NCBI GenBank assembly: GCA_041586615.1
Contig: JBFGZS010000037.1
Location: forward strand, 1 to 43,347
Direction of reading: 5' to 3'
Origin: Motiliproteus sp041586615
GTDB taxonomy: Bacteria > Pseudomonadota > Gammaproteobacteria > Pseudomonadales > Balneatricaceae
DNA: 43,347 bases
In this document: positions 26,581 through 34,238 of the stretch, one piece after another
How the letters are laid out: the number at the start of each line of letters is the position of its first letter
How positions within the stretch are numbered: the first letter of the stretch is position 1
The notes under the pieces: model-generated
Seen by the model: only the letters and a program-made list of their open reading frames with translations
The model's database searches: none
Told to the model about the DNA's origin: nothing
Made by a program: the position numbers and the translations under genes

Positions 26581-27888
26581 CTACACCGCTATCTGTTGCG
26601 GCTCAAAGTAATCCTTCACTTCTGGGATGGAATCTTCCTTGCCGCAAACATCCTTGATCGCCTGCTCAACAATATCGATACCCTTCTTCAAATTATCGTC
26701 ACTGATAACCAAGGGGCAGAAGAACTTCACCACATGGTCCTCGGCACCGCTGGTTTCGATCATCAAGCCCTGCTGGAACGCTTTCTGGGTGATTTTCCCT
26801 GCCAGATCACCGTTAACACAGTTGATCCCCTGGAACATACCCCGTCCGCGGGTCGTGAAATTGCCCTCGCCGTACTGATCAACGATGGCATCTAAACGGC
26901 GCGACACATATTCGCCTTTACGCTTGATGTCCTGCGAGAACCTGTCGTCGCTCCAATAGTGATCAATCGCCGCTTTGGCAGTGACGAAAGCAAAGTTGTT
27001 GCCACGGAAGGTACCGTTGTGCTCACCGGGTTTCCATTGATCGATCTCCGGCCGGAACAGCACCACCGCGAAGGGTAAGCCGTAGCCGCCAAGGGACTTG
27101 GACAAGGTGACGATATCAGGATAGATACCCGCTTCTTCAAAACTGAAGTACGTGCCGGTACGTCCACAGCCGGCTTGAATATCATCAATAATCAGCAGTA
27201 CATCGTGCTTTTTGCAGACGGCATCCAGGTTTCGCAGCCAAGCGAAGCTGGCGACGTTAATCCCCCCTTCACCCTGTACTGTCTCGACGATCACCGCTGC
27301 GGGTTTGTCGATCCCACTACTGGAGTCAGACAGCACCTTATCCAAGTAGGCGGTGGTATCGATATCATCGCCCAGATAGTTATCATAAGGCATACGACTG
27401 GTGCCGCTCAGGCCCACGCCAGCCGCCCCCCGGTGATGGGAGTTGCCCGTTGCCGCCAACGCACCCAGGCTGACCCCGTGAAAACCGTTGGTGAACGCGA
27501 TGATATTTTCACGACCTTTCACATTGCGGGCCAACTTCAGCGCCGCCTCAACAGCATTGGTGCCGGTCGGGCCGGTGAACTGCATCACATAATCCAGCCC
27601 GCGGGGCTTGAGAATCTTCTCGTTGAACGCCTCCATAAACTCGCCCTTGGCCTTAGTATGCAGGTCGAGACCGTGGGTGATGCCGTCGTCATGGATATAC
27701 TCCAGCAGCTTCTCTTTAAACACCGCGTTGTTGTGCCCGTAGTTGAGCGTGCCGGCGCCGGCCAGAAAATCGAGGTATTCGTTCCCCTCGTTGTCATAAA
27801 TCAGCTCCCCTTTCGCCTTGTTAAAAATACGGGGGAACGCACGCGCATAACACTGAACTTCCGATTCAATCTCGTCAAAAATCTTCAA
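26581..27888 (-). CDS. ectB: L-2,4-diaminobutyrate:2-oxoglutarate aminotransferase
   Basis: A PLP class III aminotransferase making diaminobutyrate from aspartate semialdehyde. 435 residues. Lys264 in TLSKSLGGYG binds PLP, and LLIIDDIQAGCGRTG holds the aspartate that contacts the ring nitrogen. TGPTGTNAVEAALKLAR is the phosphate-binding region. The gap to ectA (114 bases) contains the A9G11 tract. The substrate, aspartate semialdehyde, is also used by the carboxyspermidine dehydrogenase at 6329-7528. Confidence 0.97.
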   Translation of the reverse strand: MKIFDEIESEVQCYARAFPRIFNKAKGELIYDNEGNEYLDFLAGAGTLNYGHNNAVFKEKLLEYIHDDGITHGLDLHTKAKGEFMEAFNEKILKPRGLDYVMQFTGPTGTNAVEAALKLARNVKGRENIIAFTNGFHGVSLGALAATGNSHHRGAAGVGLSGTSRMPYDNYLGDDIDTTAYLDKVLSDSSSGIDKPAAVIVETVQGEGGINVASFAWLRNLDAVCKKHDVLLIIDDIQAGCGRTGTYFSFEEAGIYPDIVTLSKSLGGYGLPFAVVLFRPEIDQWKPGEHNGTFRGNNFAFVTAKAAIDHYWSDDRFSQDIKRKGEYVSRRLDAIVDQYGEGNFTTRGRGMFQGINCVNGDLAGKITQKAFQQGLMIETSGAEDHVVKFFCPLVISDDNLKKGIDIVEQAIKDVCGKEDSIPEVKDYFEPQQIAV

Positions 27889-27937
27889 ATCTGCCTCTCC
27901 TGCGCACCCTGTTAAGGGAATACGCGGTCATTGAAAT

Positions 27938-27957
27938 AAAAAAAAAGGGGGGGGGGG
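27938..27957 (+). repeat. A9G11 homopolymer tract between ectA and ectB
   Basis: Nine A bases are followed directly by eleven G bases, read as C11T9 in the ect transcript, about 50 bases before the ectB start. Such long runs change length easily during replication. Any effect on ectB expression is inference. Confidence 0.85.
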
Positions 27958-28002
27958 TGCTATAAGCTCACCATACGCGCATCTATACGCTCGCCTATAC
28001 GC

Positions 28003-28494
28003 TCAAAACGGTCCGATTCGCACCAGCGCCTCGGTGTCATGCTCACCGCCGAAATGCGCAGCGCAGTCGAACATCACCGTTTCGTTAATGCTCGCATCTA
28101 GCTGCTTTGCCAGCCCGCGAAACAGCGCCCAGGAAGCGTCGTTGGCGGCGGTGATACTCGTTTCGAGAAAAGCGACCCCACTGCACTCTGGACGCGCCAG
28201 AATATGGCGCAGCATGCCTGTCGCCAGCCCCTGTCCGCGTGCCGGCAAGCCAACCGCCACCTGCCAGGCGAAGAGCGTATCGGGACGCTCGGGGATCAGA
28301 TAACCGGAGATAAAACCGACCAGCTCGCGCGCGGAAAATGCGGCAACTGACGTCGCGGAAAAATGGGACGACTGCAGTAGATTGCAGTACAGGGAGTTGG
28401 GGTCCAGCGGCGAGCATTGCGCGACCAGCTGATGAACATAACGGCCGTCCTCTGCCGTTGGACGACGTAGTTCGATGGAGGGGTAACTCAACAC
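28003..28494 (-). CDS. ectA: L-2,4-diaminobutyrate acetyltransferase
   Basis: A GNAT-fold enzyme that acetylates diaminobutyrate with acetyl-CoA. 163 residues from a GTG start (28494) with GAGG a few bases upstream. An ATG is not available near the family start (IELRRPTAEDG). Visible are WQVAVGLPARGQGLATGML (acetyl-CoA binding loop R-G-Q-G-L) and FLETSITAANDASWALF. It is first in ectABC, and no ectR regulator is divergent from it. An A/T-rich stretch upstream (28500-28560) probably carries the osmoregulated promoter, but no clear boxes were seen. Confidence 0.95.
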   Translation of the reverse strand: MLSYPSIELRRPTAEDGRYVHQLVAQCSPLDPNSLYCNLLQSSHFSATSVAAFSARELVGFISGYLIPERPDTLFAWQVAVGLPARGQGLATGMLRHILARPECSGVAFLETSITAANDASWALFRGLAKQLDASINETVMFDCAAHFGGEHDTEALVRIGPF

Positions 28495-28790
28495 AAAACC
28501 TCGACAATAGTTACATATCTAATATTTACACCTCAATACTATTGAGACGAATCGCACCAGTTTTCCCTATATCATCGGGATTCAACACTGCAGCAACCAA
28601 CTACAGAAACCAACAAAGGGCAACGTCGCGTACTAAGGCAACGCGCAAGTTACTTTGATGTCTAACGAATTGTACGCGAAATAGTATTTTTTTCCACCCC
28701 GAGCCCCGTTCACGTCGAAGGACGTCGCTTTAAGCGGCCATTATTCAAGCGGCAATCCCCGGTTTTCCAGCGCTGCTTGGAGGCAGTATC

Positions 28791-28827
28791 GGCATCAAAA
28801 TACCGAACGGCGCGGTATTTTGATGCC
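28791..28827. repeat. 15-bp perfect inverted repeat
   Basis: GGCATCAAAATACCG and CGGTATTTTGATGCC form a perfect 15-bp stem around AACGGCG. It lies in the 430-base gap between divergent ectA and the 28924 gene. No T-run follows. It may be an operator, a transcript hairpin or a small mobile remnant. The rest of the gap has no visible gene. Confidence 0.85.
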
Positions 28828-28923
28828 CGGTTAATAAGCACGCGCCTGGCTTCGGCCCTATTTGCGGTTAAGCGATAACCGGCCTATATTAGAAGTACTG
28901 CCATTAATCACATCGAGCGAATC

Positions 28924-29940
28924 ATGGCGCGCAGAATAATCATCTATGTCGTCCTATCTATGTTGGCTGGCCTGGGCTCGCCCTTTCACGTTTTTGCCCA
29001 CGACGGCGACTCGGCATTCATACGCGGGCTTATCGAGTCCGACCTGGTCTTCGAAGGCCGGGTCGTCGATGTTAATTACGCGCTCTCGACGCCGGGAACC
29101 GGCCAGCGCGTCGGCTTGGCGCATACCTTTGTCACGTTTCAGGTGACCCGCATCTTCAAGGGCCGGATCGACGGCCCGTCAATCCGTGATGATGACAGTC
29201 CACGACCGGATAGCTTGACGCTGCGGTTTATGGGCGGCCCCGAAGGTGATGACAACTACCTGATGGTTTGGGGCACACCGCTATTTGACCGGGATGACCT
29301 CGATCTGCTGATGGTCGAGGATAACGGGCGTTCCGCCTGTCCGCTCGTAGGCTGTGAGCATGGCCGATACCGGATGATTGACCGCTTCGTCTACAACAAC
29401 CAGGGTCACGAAATCGTATCCACCGATGAGGCCCTCGTGCGCTACGGCAAGTTCCATGCAATACCGGCGGTCCTGGTCAACCAGGTCGGTCCGGTCGAGA
29501 TCGGCCGCGGGGGCGAGACCGAGATCGATGAGTCCGGGTTGCCGCGCGTCCTGCCGCCCTTCGGCAGCCATTACGATGCAGAAAGCTTCCGCGCCGTCGT
29601 CGCTGACAAGCTTCGAGATCTCGATGCGGCGGGCCTGCTTCCACCGACCGATCCGGTTAGGTCCCAGCATAGCGGAGACGACTTTAGGGTTGATCCCGCA
29701 CCGCCAGTGGCGCGTTTGCCACGCGTTCAGCCGGAGCCGCCCCCGCCCGCCAGCGGCGTTCTGACAGCCGACCGGCTCGAGGAGGTCTTTAGCCGCGATA
29801 ATGACGACGATCCGGTTCTTGACCCTCGCACGGCAGCATTTTTGAGCGATTTTCTCGAGCGCGAACTCCGGCGGCGCGGCAGACAGGAAATAAAAGCCGA
29901 CCTGCGCCAGCAGCGCAACGAGACCAGGGGGCGGCCATGA
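28924..29940 (+). CDS. Secreted protein of unknown function, possible NTR/TIMP-like fold, upstream of the metalloprotease
   Basis: 338 residues with a signal peptide (1-25, ending HVFA). Residues about 30-150 have the pattern SDLVFEGRVVDV...VTFQVTRIFKG, which I associate with bacterial netrin-like/TIMP-type OB folds, though the cysteines of true TIMPs are absent. Only CPLVGC is present. Then come a proline-rich linker (about 255-280, PRVQPEPPPPASG) and a charged helical tail. The gene ends in ATGA with the following metalloprotease, so the pair is co-translated. An inhibitor, chaperone or partner of that protease is an inference. It could simply be an unrelated exported protein. Confidence 0.55.
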   Translation: MARRIIIYVVLSMLAGLGSPFHVFAHDGDSAFIRGLIESDLVFEGRVVDVNYALSTPGTGQRVGLAHTFVTFQVTRIFKGRIDGPSIRDDDSPRPDSLTLRFMGGPEGDDNYLMVWGTPLFDRDDLDLLMVEDNGRSACPLVGCEHGRYRMIDRFVYNNQGHEIVSTDEALVRYGKFHAIPAVLVNQVGPVEIGRGGETEIDESGLPRVLPPFGSHYDAESFRAVVADKLRDLDAAGLLPPTDPVRSQHSGDDFRVDPAPPVARLPRVQPEPPPPASGVLTADRLEEVFSRDNDDDPVLDPRTAAFLSDFLERELRRRGRQEIKADLRQQRNETRGRP

Positions 29941-31067
29941 CAAACAGATTCACCGTCGCAGCGCTGGTCGGCCTGAGCGTTGCTATCCATGTCGGCACGG
30001 CTGATGCCTATTACTACTTGACCTGTGACGGCAACAAAATCGATTGGCAAAGCAACACAAAAACGCTCCGTGCCCATACAGAATCGTTCGAGCAGGATGC
30101 CATGCGCGGTGCGCTTGAACGGCAGATCACCCGCTTCAATTTCAACCCAAGCAAGTTCCGACTCAGCCTCGCATTGAATGATAACAGCGTCGCGTTCGCC
30201 AATGACCAGAACGAAATCTGGTTTTCATTCGAACAGGATACGTTAAAAAAACGCCCCGGCGTGACCAAGATGCGTTACAAATGCACGCATTTCAAATCTG
30301 AGATGCTGGAGGCGGATGTTGTCCTTCAGGGCGATTTTTCTTTGATTAACTGGACCTATACCGATGACCGCGCGTCATTGAGTGTTTATGGCGGAGACAA
30401 TCGGGCCTTACGAACGACGATCATGCACGAATTCGGCCACGTCATGGGGCTTTTGCATACGATAGAGACCTATGGCGTGATGGGTAATTCGAGCAGGCAC
30501 AATAATACCAACGGAAACCGAGCGCGCACCTACCTGGGCGAGGACGGCTCGAGCGGCGCCGTAAAATTATACGGCACCGCGTCTTCACATATTCAGGATG
30601 TCGGCGTTTCACACTGGAAATTCGAGGCGGCAGGTGACGATCCCTTTGACGATTACAGTCAGCATACCCGGACGCGGGTCTATGACCTGGACGACAACGC
30701 GATCGAGGACCGTGAGAGCAAACAGGGTGAACGCCATTATGAAGTCAAAAAAGGCCAGAGTATCCAGGTCGAATTCACCTATGAGAACAATGGCCAGGAT
30801 GAGCAGAACGTTAAAGCCGCCTATTACCTGTCCGGTAACAACAAAATAACGACCGGCGACCTTTTCCTTGGCGAGCGCTCATTCACTCTGTCCCGGAACA
30901 CGGCGTTCACGAAGAAGAAGACCGTGAACATTCCGGCCTGGGTACCTTCCGGATTTTATTTTGTCGGTGTGATCATCGACTACGATAACGGGTTGTCCGA
31001 AACGACCGGATCGAACAACGCGACCTATATCGGCATCAAGGTGCTGAAAGAGATCGACGAAATATAG
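29937..31067 (+). CDS. Secreted zinc metalloprotease (metzincin, matrixin-like)
   Basis: 376 residues with a signal peptide (1-24, ending GTADA). The catalytic zinc motif is HEFGHVMGLLH (His164, Glu165, His168, His174). A Met-turn candidate (Met182, YGVMG) lies 8 residues after the third histidine, as in matrixins. The C-terminal half, from about 225, contains a beta-rich CARDB-like module (GQSIQVEFTYENNGQDE to GFYFVGVIIDYDNGLSE). This type of module often binds surfaces or other proteins. There is no obvious cysteine-switch propeptide. It starts inside the stop codon of the upstream gene. Substrate unknown; protease identity is firm from the motif. Confidence 0.8.
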   Translation: MTNRFTVAALVGLSVAIHVGTADAYYYLTCDGNKIDWQSNTKTLRAHTESFEQDAMRGALERQITRFNFNPSKFRLSLALNDNSVAFANDQNEIWFSFEQDTLKKRPGVTKMRYKCTHFKSEMLEADVVLQGDFSLINWTYTDDRASLSVYGGDNRALRTTIMHEFGHVMGLLHTIETYGVMGNSSRHNNTNGNRARTYLGEDGSSGAVKLYGTASSHIQDVGVSHWKFEAAGDDPFDDYSQHTRTRVYDLDDNAIEDRESKQGERHYEVKKGQSIQVEFTYENNGQDEQNVKAAYYLSGNNKITTGDLFLGERSFTLSRNTAFTKKKTVNIPAWVPSGFYFVGVIIDYDNGLSETTGSNNATYIGIKVLKEIDEI

Positions 31068-31086
31068 CCCGTCGTCACGGGTCACT

Positions 31087-31151
31087 TTGGGTCAGACTGA
31101 TGGCTCTTGTATTGACCAGAATGCGCGATTTCCTATCGAGTCTGACCCCAT
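31087..31151. repeat. GGGGTCAG-type inverted repeat element
   Basis: Arms GGGTCAGACT (31089-31098) and AGTCTGACCC (31139-31148) face each other over about 40 bases. The right arm (TATCGAGTCTGACCCCAT) matches the right arm of the element at 7554-7602. It lies between the metalloprotease and phasin genes. Confidence 0.75.
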
Positions 31152-31241
31152 AGCCCCTCACAGCGGGATTCTCTATTGCAGTAAAAAATAACAGGATATA
31201 AACTGATCAATCAACACCAAACTATGCAAGGATATGCAAGT

Positions 31242-31598
31242 ATGTTCAACAATCTTCTTAATGCCGATCTGTCTGCTTTCGGCGCGCCTGTTCAAAAACT
31301 CATCGAACTAAACACGGCAACAGTGACTAAGGCATTTGAGGCTCAGCAAGCCGCTGCTGAAAAGCAAATGGCTCAGTCACACGCTCGCTTTAAAGCAGCA
31401 CTGGAAATCAAAGACGCTAACGCCTTCACGTCATTCCTTACTGAGCAATCTGACATTGCCAAGGCCAACCTTGAAGCGCTGAAAGCTGAGGCCCAAGCCA
31501 GCGTGGAAAGCACCAAGGCATATTTTACTGAAGTTCAGGCTATCCTGACTGAAAGTAACGACGTTATCGTTAAAGCAACGACCGTAAACGCGGATTAA
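31242..31598 (+). CDS. Phasin family protein
   Basis: 118 residues from the ATG at 31242, which has AAGGA 9 bases upstream; an earlier ATG would overlap that site. An amphipathic helical protein with the phasin_2 pattern: LSAFGAPVQKLIELNTATV followed by long Ala/Glu/Lys-rich helices. Phasins coat polyhydroxyalkanoate granules, which fits the PhaC-like gene 2.6 kb downstream. A terminator follows directly. Confidence 0.8.
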   Translation: MFNNLLNADLSAFGAPVQKLIELNTATVTKAFEAQQAAAEKQMAQSHARFKAALEIKDANAFTSFLTEQSDIAKANLEALKAEAQASVESTKAYFTEVQAILTESNDVIVKATTVNAD

Positions 31599-31614
31599 TG
31601 TAAGCGGCTGCCTA

Positions 31615-31648
31615 AAAAGGCTCTCATCAGACATGCTGAGGGCCTTTT
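31615..31648 (+). terminator. Rho-independent terminator of the phasin gene
   Basis: AAAAGGCTCTCA pairs with TGAGGGCCTTTT (one wobble) over a 10-base loop, with T-rich sequence at its end. Confidence 0.8.
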
Positions 31649-31860
31649 ATAGCACGGCACCCTGCGTTACCCCGAACCGCGTTTGACGCTGAACCCTGTT
31701 TTACGCGATAGCATCCCTTAAGGTAGCGGTATTGGAGCCCGCCCCATCGCCTGCTCGCCCCCTTCTCTCTTTGCGCATCCTTTGCGCATCAATCCTTAAA
31801 AATCTCACTAGTCGCTTTAAAACTGTTCATTAACTGGTCAACGACAACTTTGGGTTGATG

Positions 31861-31866
31861 TATAAT
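31861..31866 (+). promoter_or_regulatory. Probable -10 box of rimO
   Basis: A perfect TATAAT lies 35 bases before the rimO start. The -35 region (TCAACG near 31838, 17-base spacing) is a poor match, so the promoter may depend on an activator or be weak. Confidence 0.5.
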
Positions 31867-31900
31867 CTGCGCCCTCATCGTGTTGCAGGTAACAGCAGTA

Positions 31901-33235
31901 ATGTCTAATAAAGTAACTCCGCGTGTTGGTTTCGTGAGCTTGGGGTGCCCCAAGGCGCTGGTCGATTCTGAACGTATCCTGACCCAGCTGAAGCTGGAGG
32001 GGTATGAACTGGTCCCTAATTACGATAACGCCGACGTGGTTGTGGTCAACACCTGCGGTTTTATCGACGCGGCCAAGCAGGAATCTCTCGATACTATCGG
32101 TGAGGCGATCAAAGAAAACGGCAAGGTTATCGTGACCGGTTGCATGGGCGCCGATGCCGAGTCGATTAAGGCGGTGCATCCCGGCGTGCTAAGCGTAAGC
32201 GGACCTGAGCAATATGAGCAGGTCGTCAACGCGGTCCATGAGTGGGCCCCCCACGATGCGGGGCACGATCCTTTTATCGATATCGTACCGGAGTCGGGCA
32301 TTAAACTGACGCCGCGTCATTATGCCTATATGAAGATCTCCGAAGGCTGCAACCACAGCTGTAGCTTCTGCATTATTCCTTCCATGCGGGGCAAGCTGGT
32401 CAGCCGTCCCGCGGCCGCGGTTATGAGCGAAGCCGAGGGGCTGGTGCGAGCCGGCGTGAAGGAGTTGTTGGTGGTATCGCAGGATACCGGTGCCTACGGC
32501 GTCGATACGCGCTATAAACTCGATTTCTGGAATGGTCGCCCGGTCAAAACCCGCTTGCTGGAGCTCTGCGAAGCCTTGGGCAGCCTCGGTGTCTGGGTGC
32601 GTCTGCACTACGTTTACCCCTATCCGCATATCGATGATGTGATTCCTTTGATGGCTGAGGGCAAGATCCTGCCCTATCTGGACATCCCGTTTCAGCACGC
32701 CAGCCCTCGCATGCTGAAAGCCATGAAGCGTCCGGGTAATATCGACAACACCCTGGAACGCATCCAGAAATGGCGCGCGATCTGCCCCGACCTGACGATT
32801 CGCAGCACCTTTATTGTTGGCTTCCCGGGCGAGACCGAGGAAGACTTCCAGATGCTGCTCGACTTCCTCGAAGCGGCGCAGCTAGACCGCGTCGGTTGTT
32901 TCCCCTACTCGCCGGTCGAAGGTGCACCCGCCAATGATATGGGGCTGGAACCAGTAGACGACGCGGTGAAGCAGGCGCGCTGGGAGCGTTTTATGGAGAC
33001 GCAGCAGCGGATCAGCGCCACCCGTCTTGAAGCAAAGATCGGTCGCGAGATCGACGTCATTATCGATGAAGTGGACCCCGATGGTTGCGCGGGTCGCAGC
33101 CATGCCGATGCACCGGAGATCGACGGTAACGTCTATATTGAGGGTGCTGGCCACCTGCGACCCGGTGATATCGTCCGCGCGCGCGTGGTCGATACCGATG
33201 CTTACGATTTGTGGGCCGAACTGGTCGAAGACTAA
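31901..33235 (+). CDS. rimO: Ribosomal protein S12 methylthiotransferase
   Basis: A radical-SAM enzyme that adds a methylthio group to the conserved aspartate of S12. 444 residues from the ATG at 31901 (MSNKVTPRVGFVSLGCPKAL). The N-terminal UPF0004 domain has its cluster cysteines in SLGCPKA, NTCGF and VTGCMG. The radical-SAM motif CNHSCSFC has Cys150, Cys154 and Cys157. A C-terminal TRAM domain ends the protein. The gene stands alone, with its own promoter upstream. The choice over MiaB rests on the GCPKALVDSE start and the PSMRGKLVSRP segment. Confidence 0.95.
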   Translation: MSNKVTPRVGFVSLGCPKALVDSERILTQLKLEGYELVPNYDNADVVVVNTCGFIDAAKQESLDTIGEAIKENGKVIVTGCMGADAESIKAVHPGVLSVSGPEQYEQVVNAVHEWAPHDAGHDPFIDIVPESGIKLTPRHYAYMKISEGCNHSCSFCIIPSMRGKLVSRPAAAVMSEAEGLVRAGVKELLVVSQDTGAYGVDTRYKLDFWNGRPVKTRLLELCEALGSLGVWVRLHYVYPYPHIDDVIPLMAEGKILPYLDIPFQHASPRMLKAMKRPGNIDNTLERIQKWRAICPDLTIRSTFIVGFPGETEEDFQMLLDFLEAAQLDRVGCFPYSPVEGAPANDMGLEPVDDAVKQARWERFMETQQRISATRLEAKIGREIDVIIDEVDPDGCAGRSHADAPEIDGNVYIEGAGHLRPGDIVRARVVDTDAYDLWAELVED

Positions 33236-33740
33236 TCGAGAATCCTACCTGGCCACAAATGCGGCCACAACAACCCTAGCGGGCAGCCTGAGCACGGAGA
33301 TACGGGCTGAATCCTAGCGGCGACTCTTGGTGGGCTGTTCTTCTTGGTGGGCTGCTCTTGGCGGGCGGCTCTGGATTCCCCCCCCGGGGCTTCGCCAAGA
33401 CGCCGCCGCTCCCCGCGGCGGCAGGCCATCGTATTAAGGTGCCAGCTTAATACCGCGCAATAAATGTCGCCTTATAACATATCAGCGTCAATTCTGGCCG
33501 CCAGAACCCCCTTGCCGCACCTTAACATCGCTACGCCCTCCCCCTGACCGTTTCAGATAAATCCGCCACCACACGGCCACGCAACGTCCTATACTGTATG
33601 CATTGTTTTTGGGGGCACCAATCGCCAGCGCGCTGATGCATATCATTTTTTCAGTCGTCACTACTGGCAAGACGGTGTGAGTTGGGCCAGAATTGCAGCC
33701 ATCACGTCAATGAACTATCCGCTACACTAGGAACATATAC
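33236..33740. other. Intergenic region between rimO and the 33741 gene
   Basis: About 500 bases with no supported gene. It contains imperfect GGTGGGCTGTTCTT repeats (about 33327-33370), a C8 run followed by GGGG (about 33378-33389), and a GC-rich palindromic stretch GCCGCCGC...GCGGCGGC (about 33401-33423) that may end rimO transcription. No promoter was identified for the next gene beyond its TAGGAAC ribosome binding site. Confidence 0.5.
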
Positions 33741-34112
33741 ATGTTTATTAAAATCAAGAAAAACTGCGGCATCTTCATGGAACACAACGGCATGGAAAAA
33801 GGGATTATTATCCCGGTAACCAGCCACTTCCTGATCAACCTAAACCAGATCGCAGAAATATCGTTCTATACCATCAAAGAAGAAAAACTCCGTCATACCG
33901 TCGATCATGGCCCGTTCAGCATCCCACCCAATAGCCGCGTTATCCACCTGACCATGGACTACCGCTATTCGAGCCATCAAGAGAACCGTCCCGGTTTCTC
34001 AAACCGCATGATCAATCAGCGCGCCTACTACAAGCTCTTCTTTCTACCGGAATGCCCGGGCGAATACGAAATCTTGCGCGCCCATATTGAAAAGCAGGTC
34101 TGCAATATCTAA
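33741..34112 (+). CDS. Hypothetical protein, 123 residues
   Basis: Starts MFIKIKKNCGIFMEHNGMEK with TAGGAAC upstream. No signal peptide or membrane helix. Predicted mixed alpha/beta from its alternation, with a conserved-looking SRVIHLTMDYRYSS strand and C-terminal LPECPGEYEILRAHIEKQ. No family is recognised. It lies 126 bases upstream of the PhaC-like gene on the same strand, so joint transcription is possible. The good start signal and typical codon use support a real gene. Confidence 0.55.
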   Translation: MFIKIKKNCGIFMEHNGMEKGIIIPVTSHFLINLNQIAEISFYTIKEEKLRHTVDHGPFSIPPNSRVIHLTMDYRYSSHQENRPGFSNRMINQRAYYKLFFLPECPGEYEILRAHIEKQVCNI

Positions 34113-34238
34113 CCGGCATGCTCTCCAGTGTTATGCGCCGTTAAAGGAAACAAGACGGCGCACTTTACTCGCTGTAACGGCAGGGCCGGGCTACGCCGCC
34201 TCTGCCGATGCAGACAATGGACCACTGAAGGACGCACC

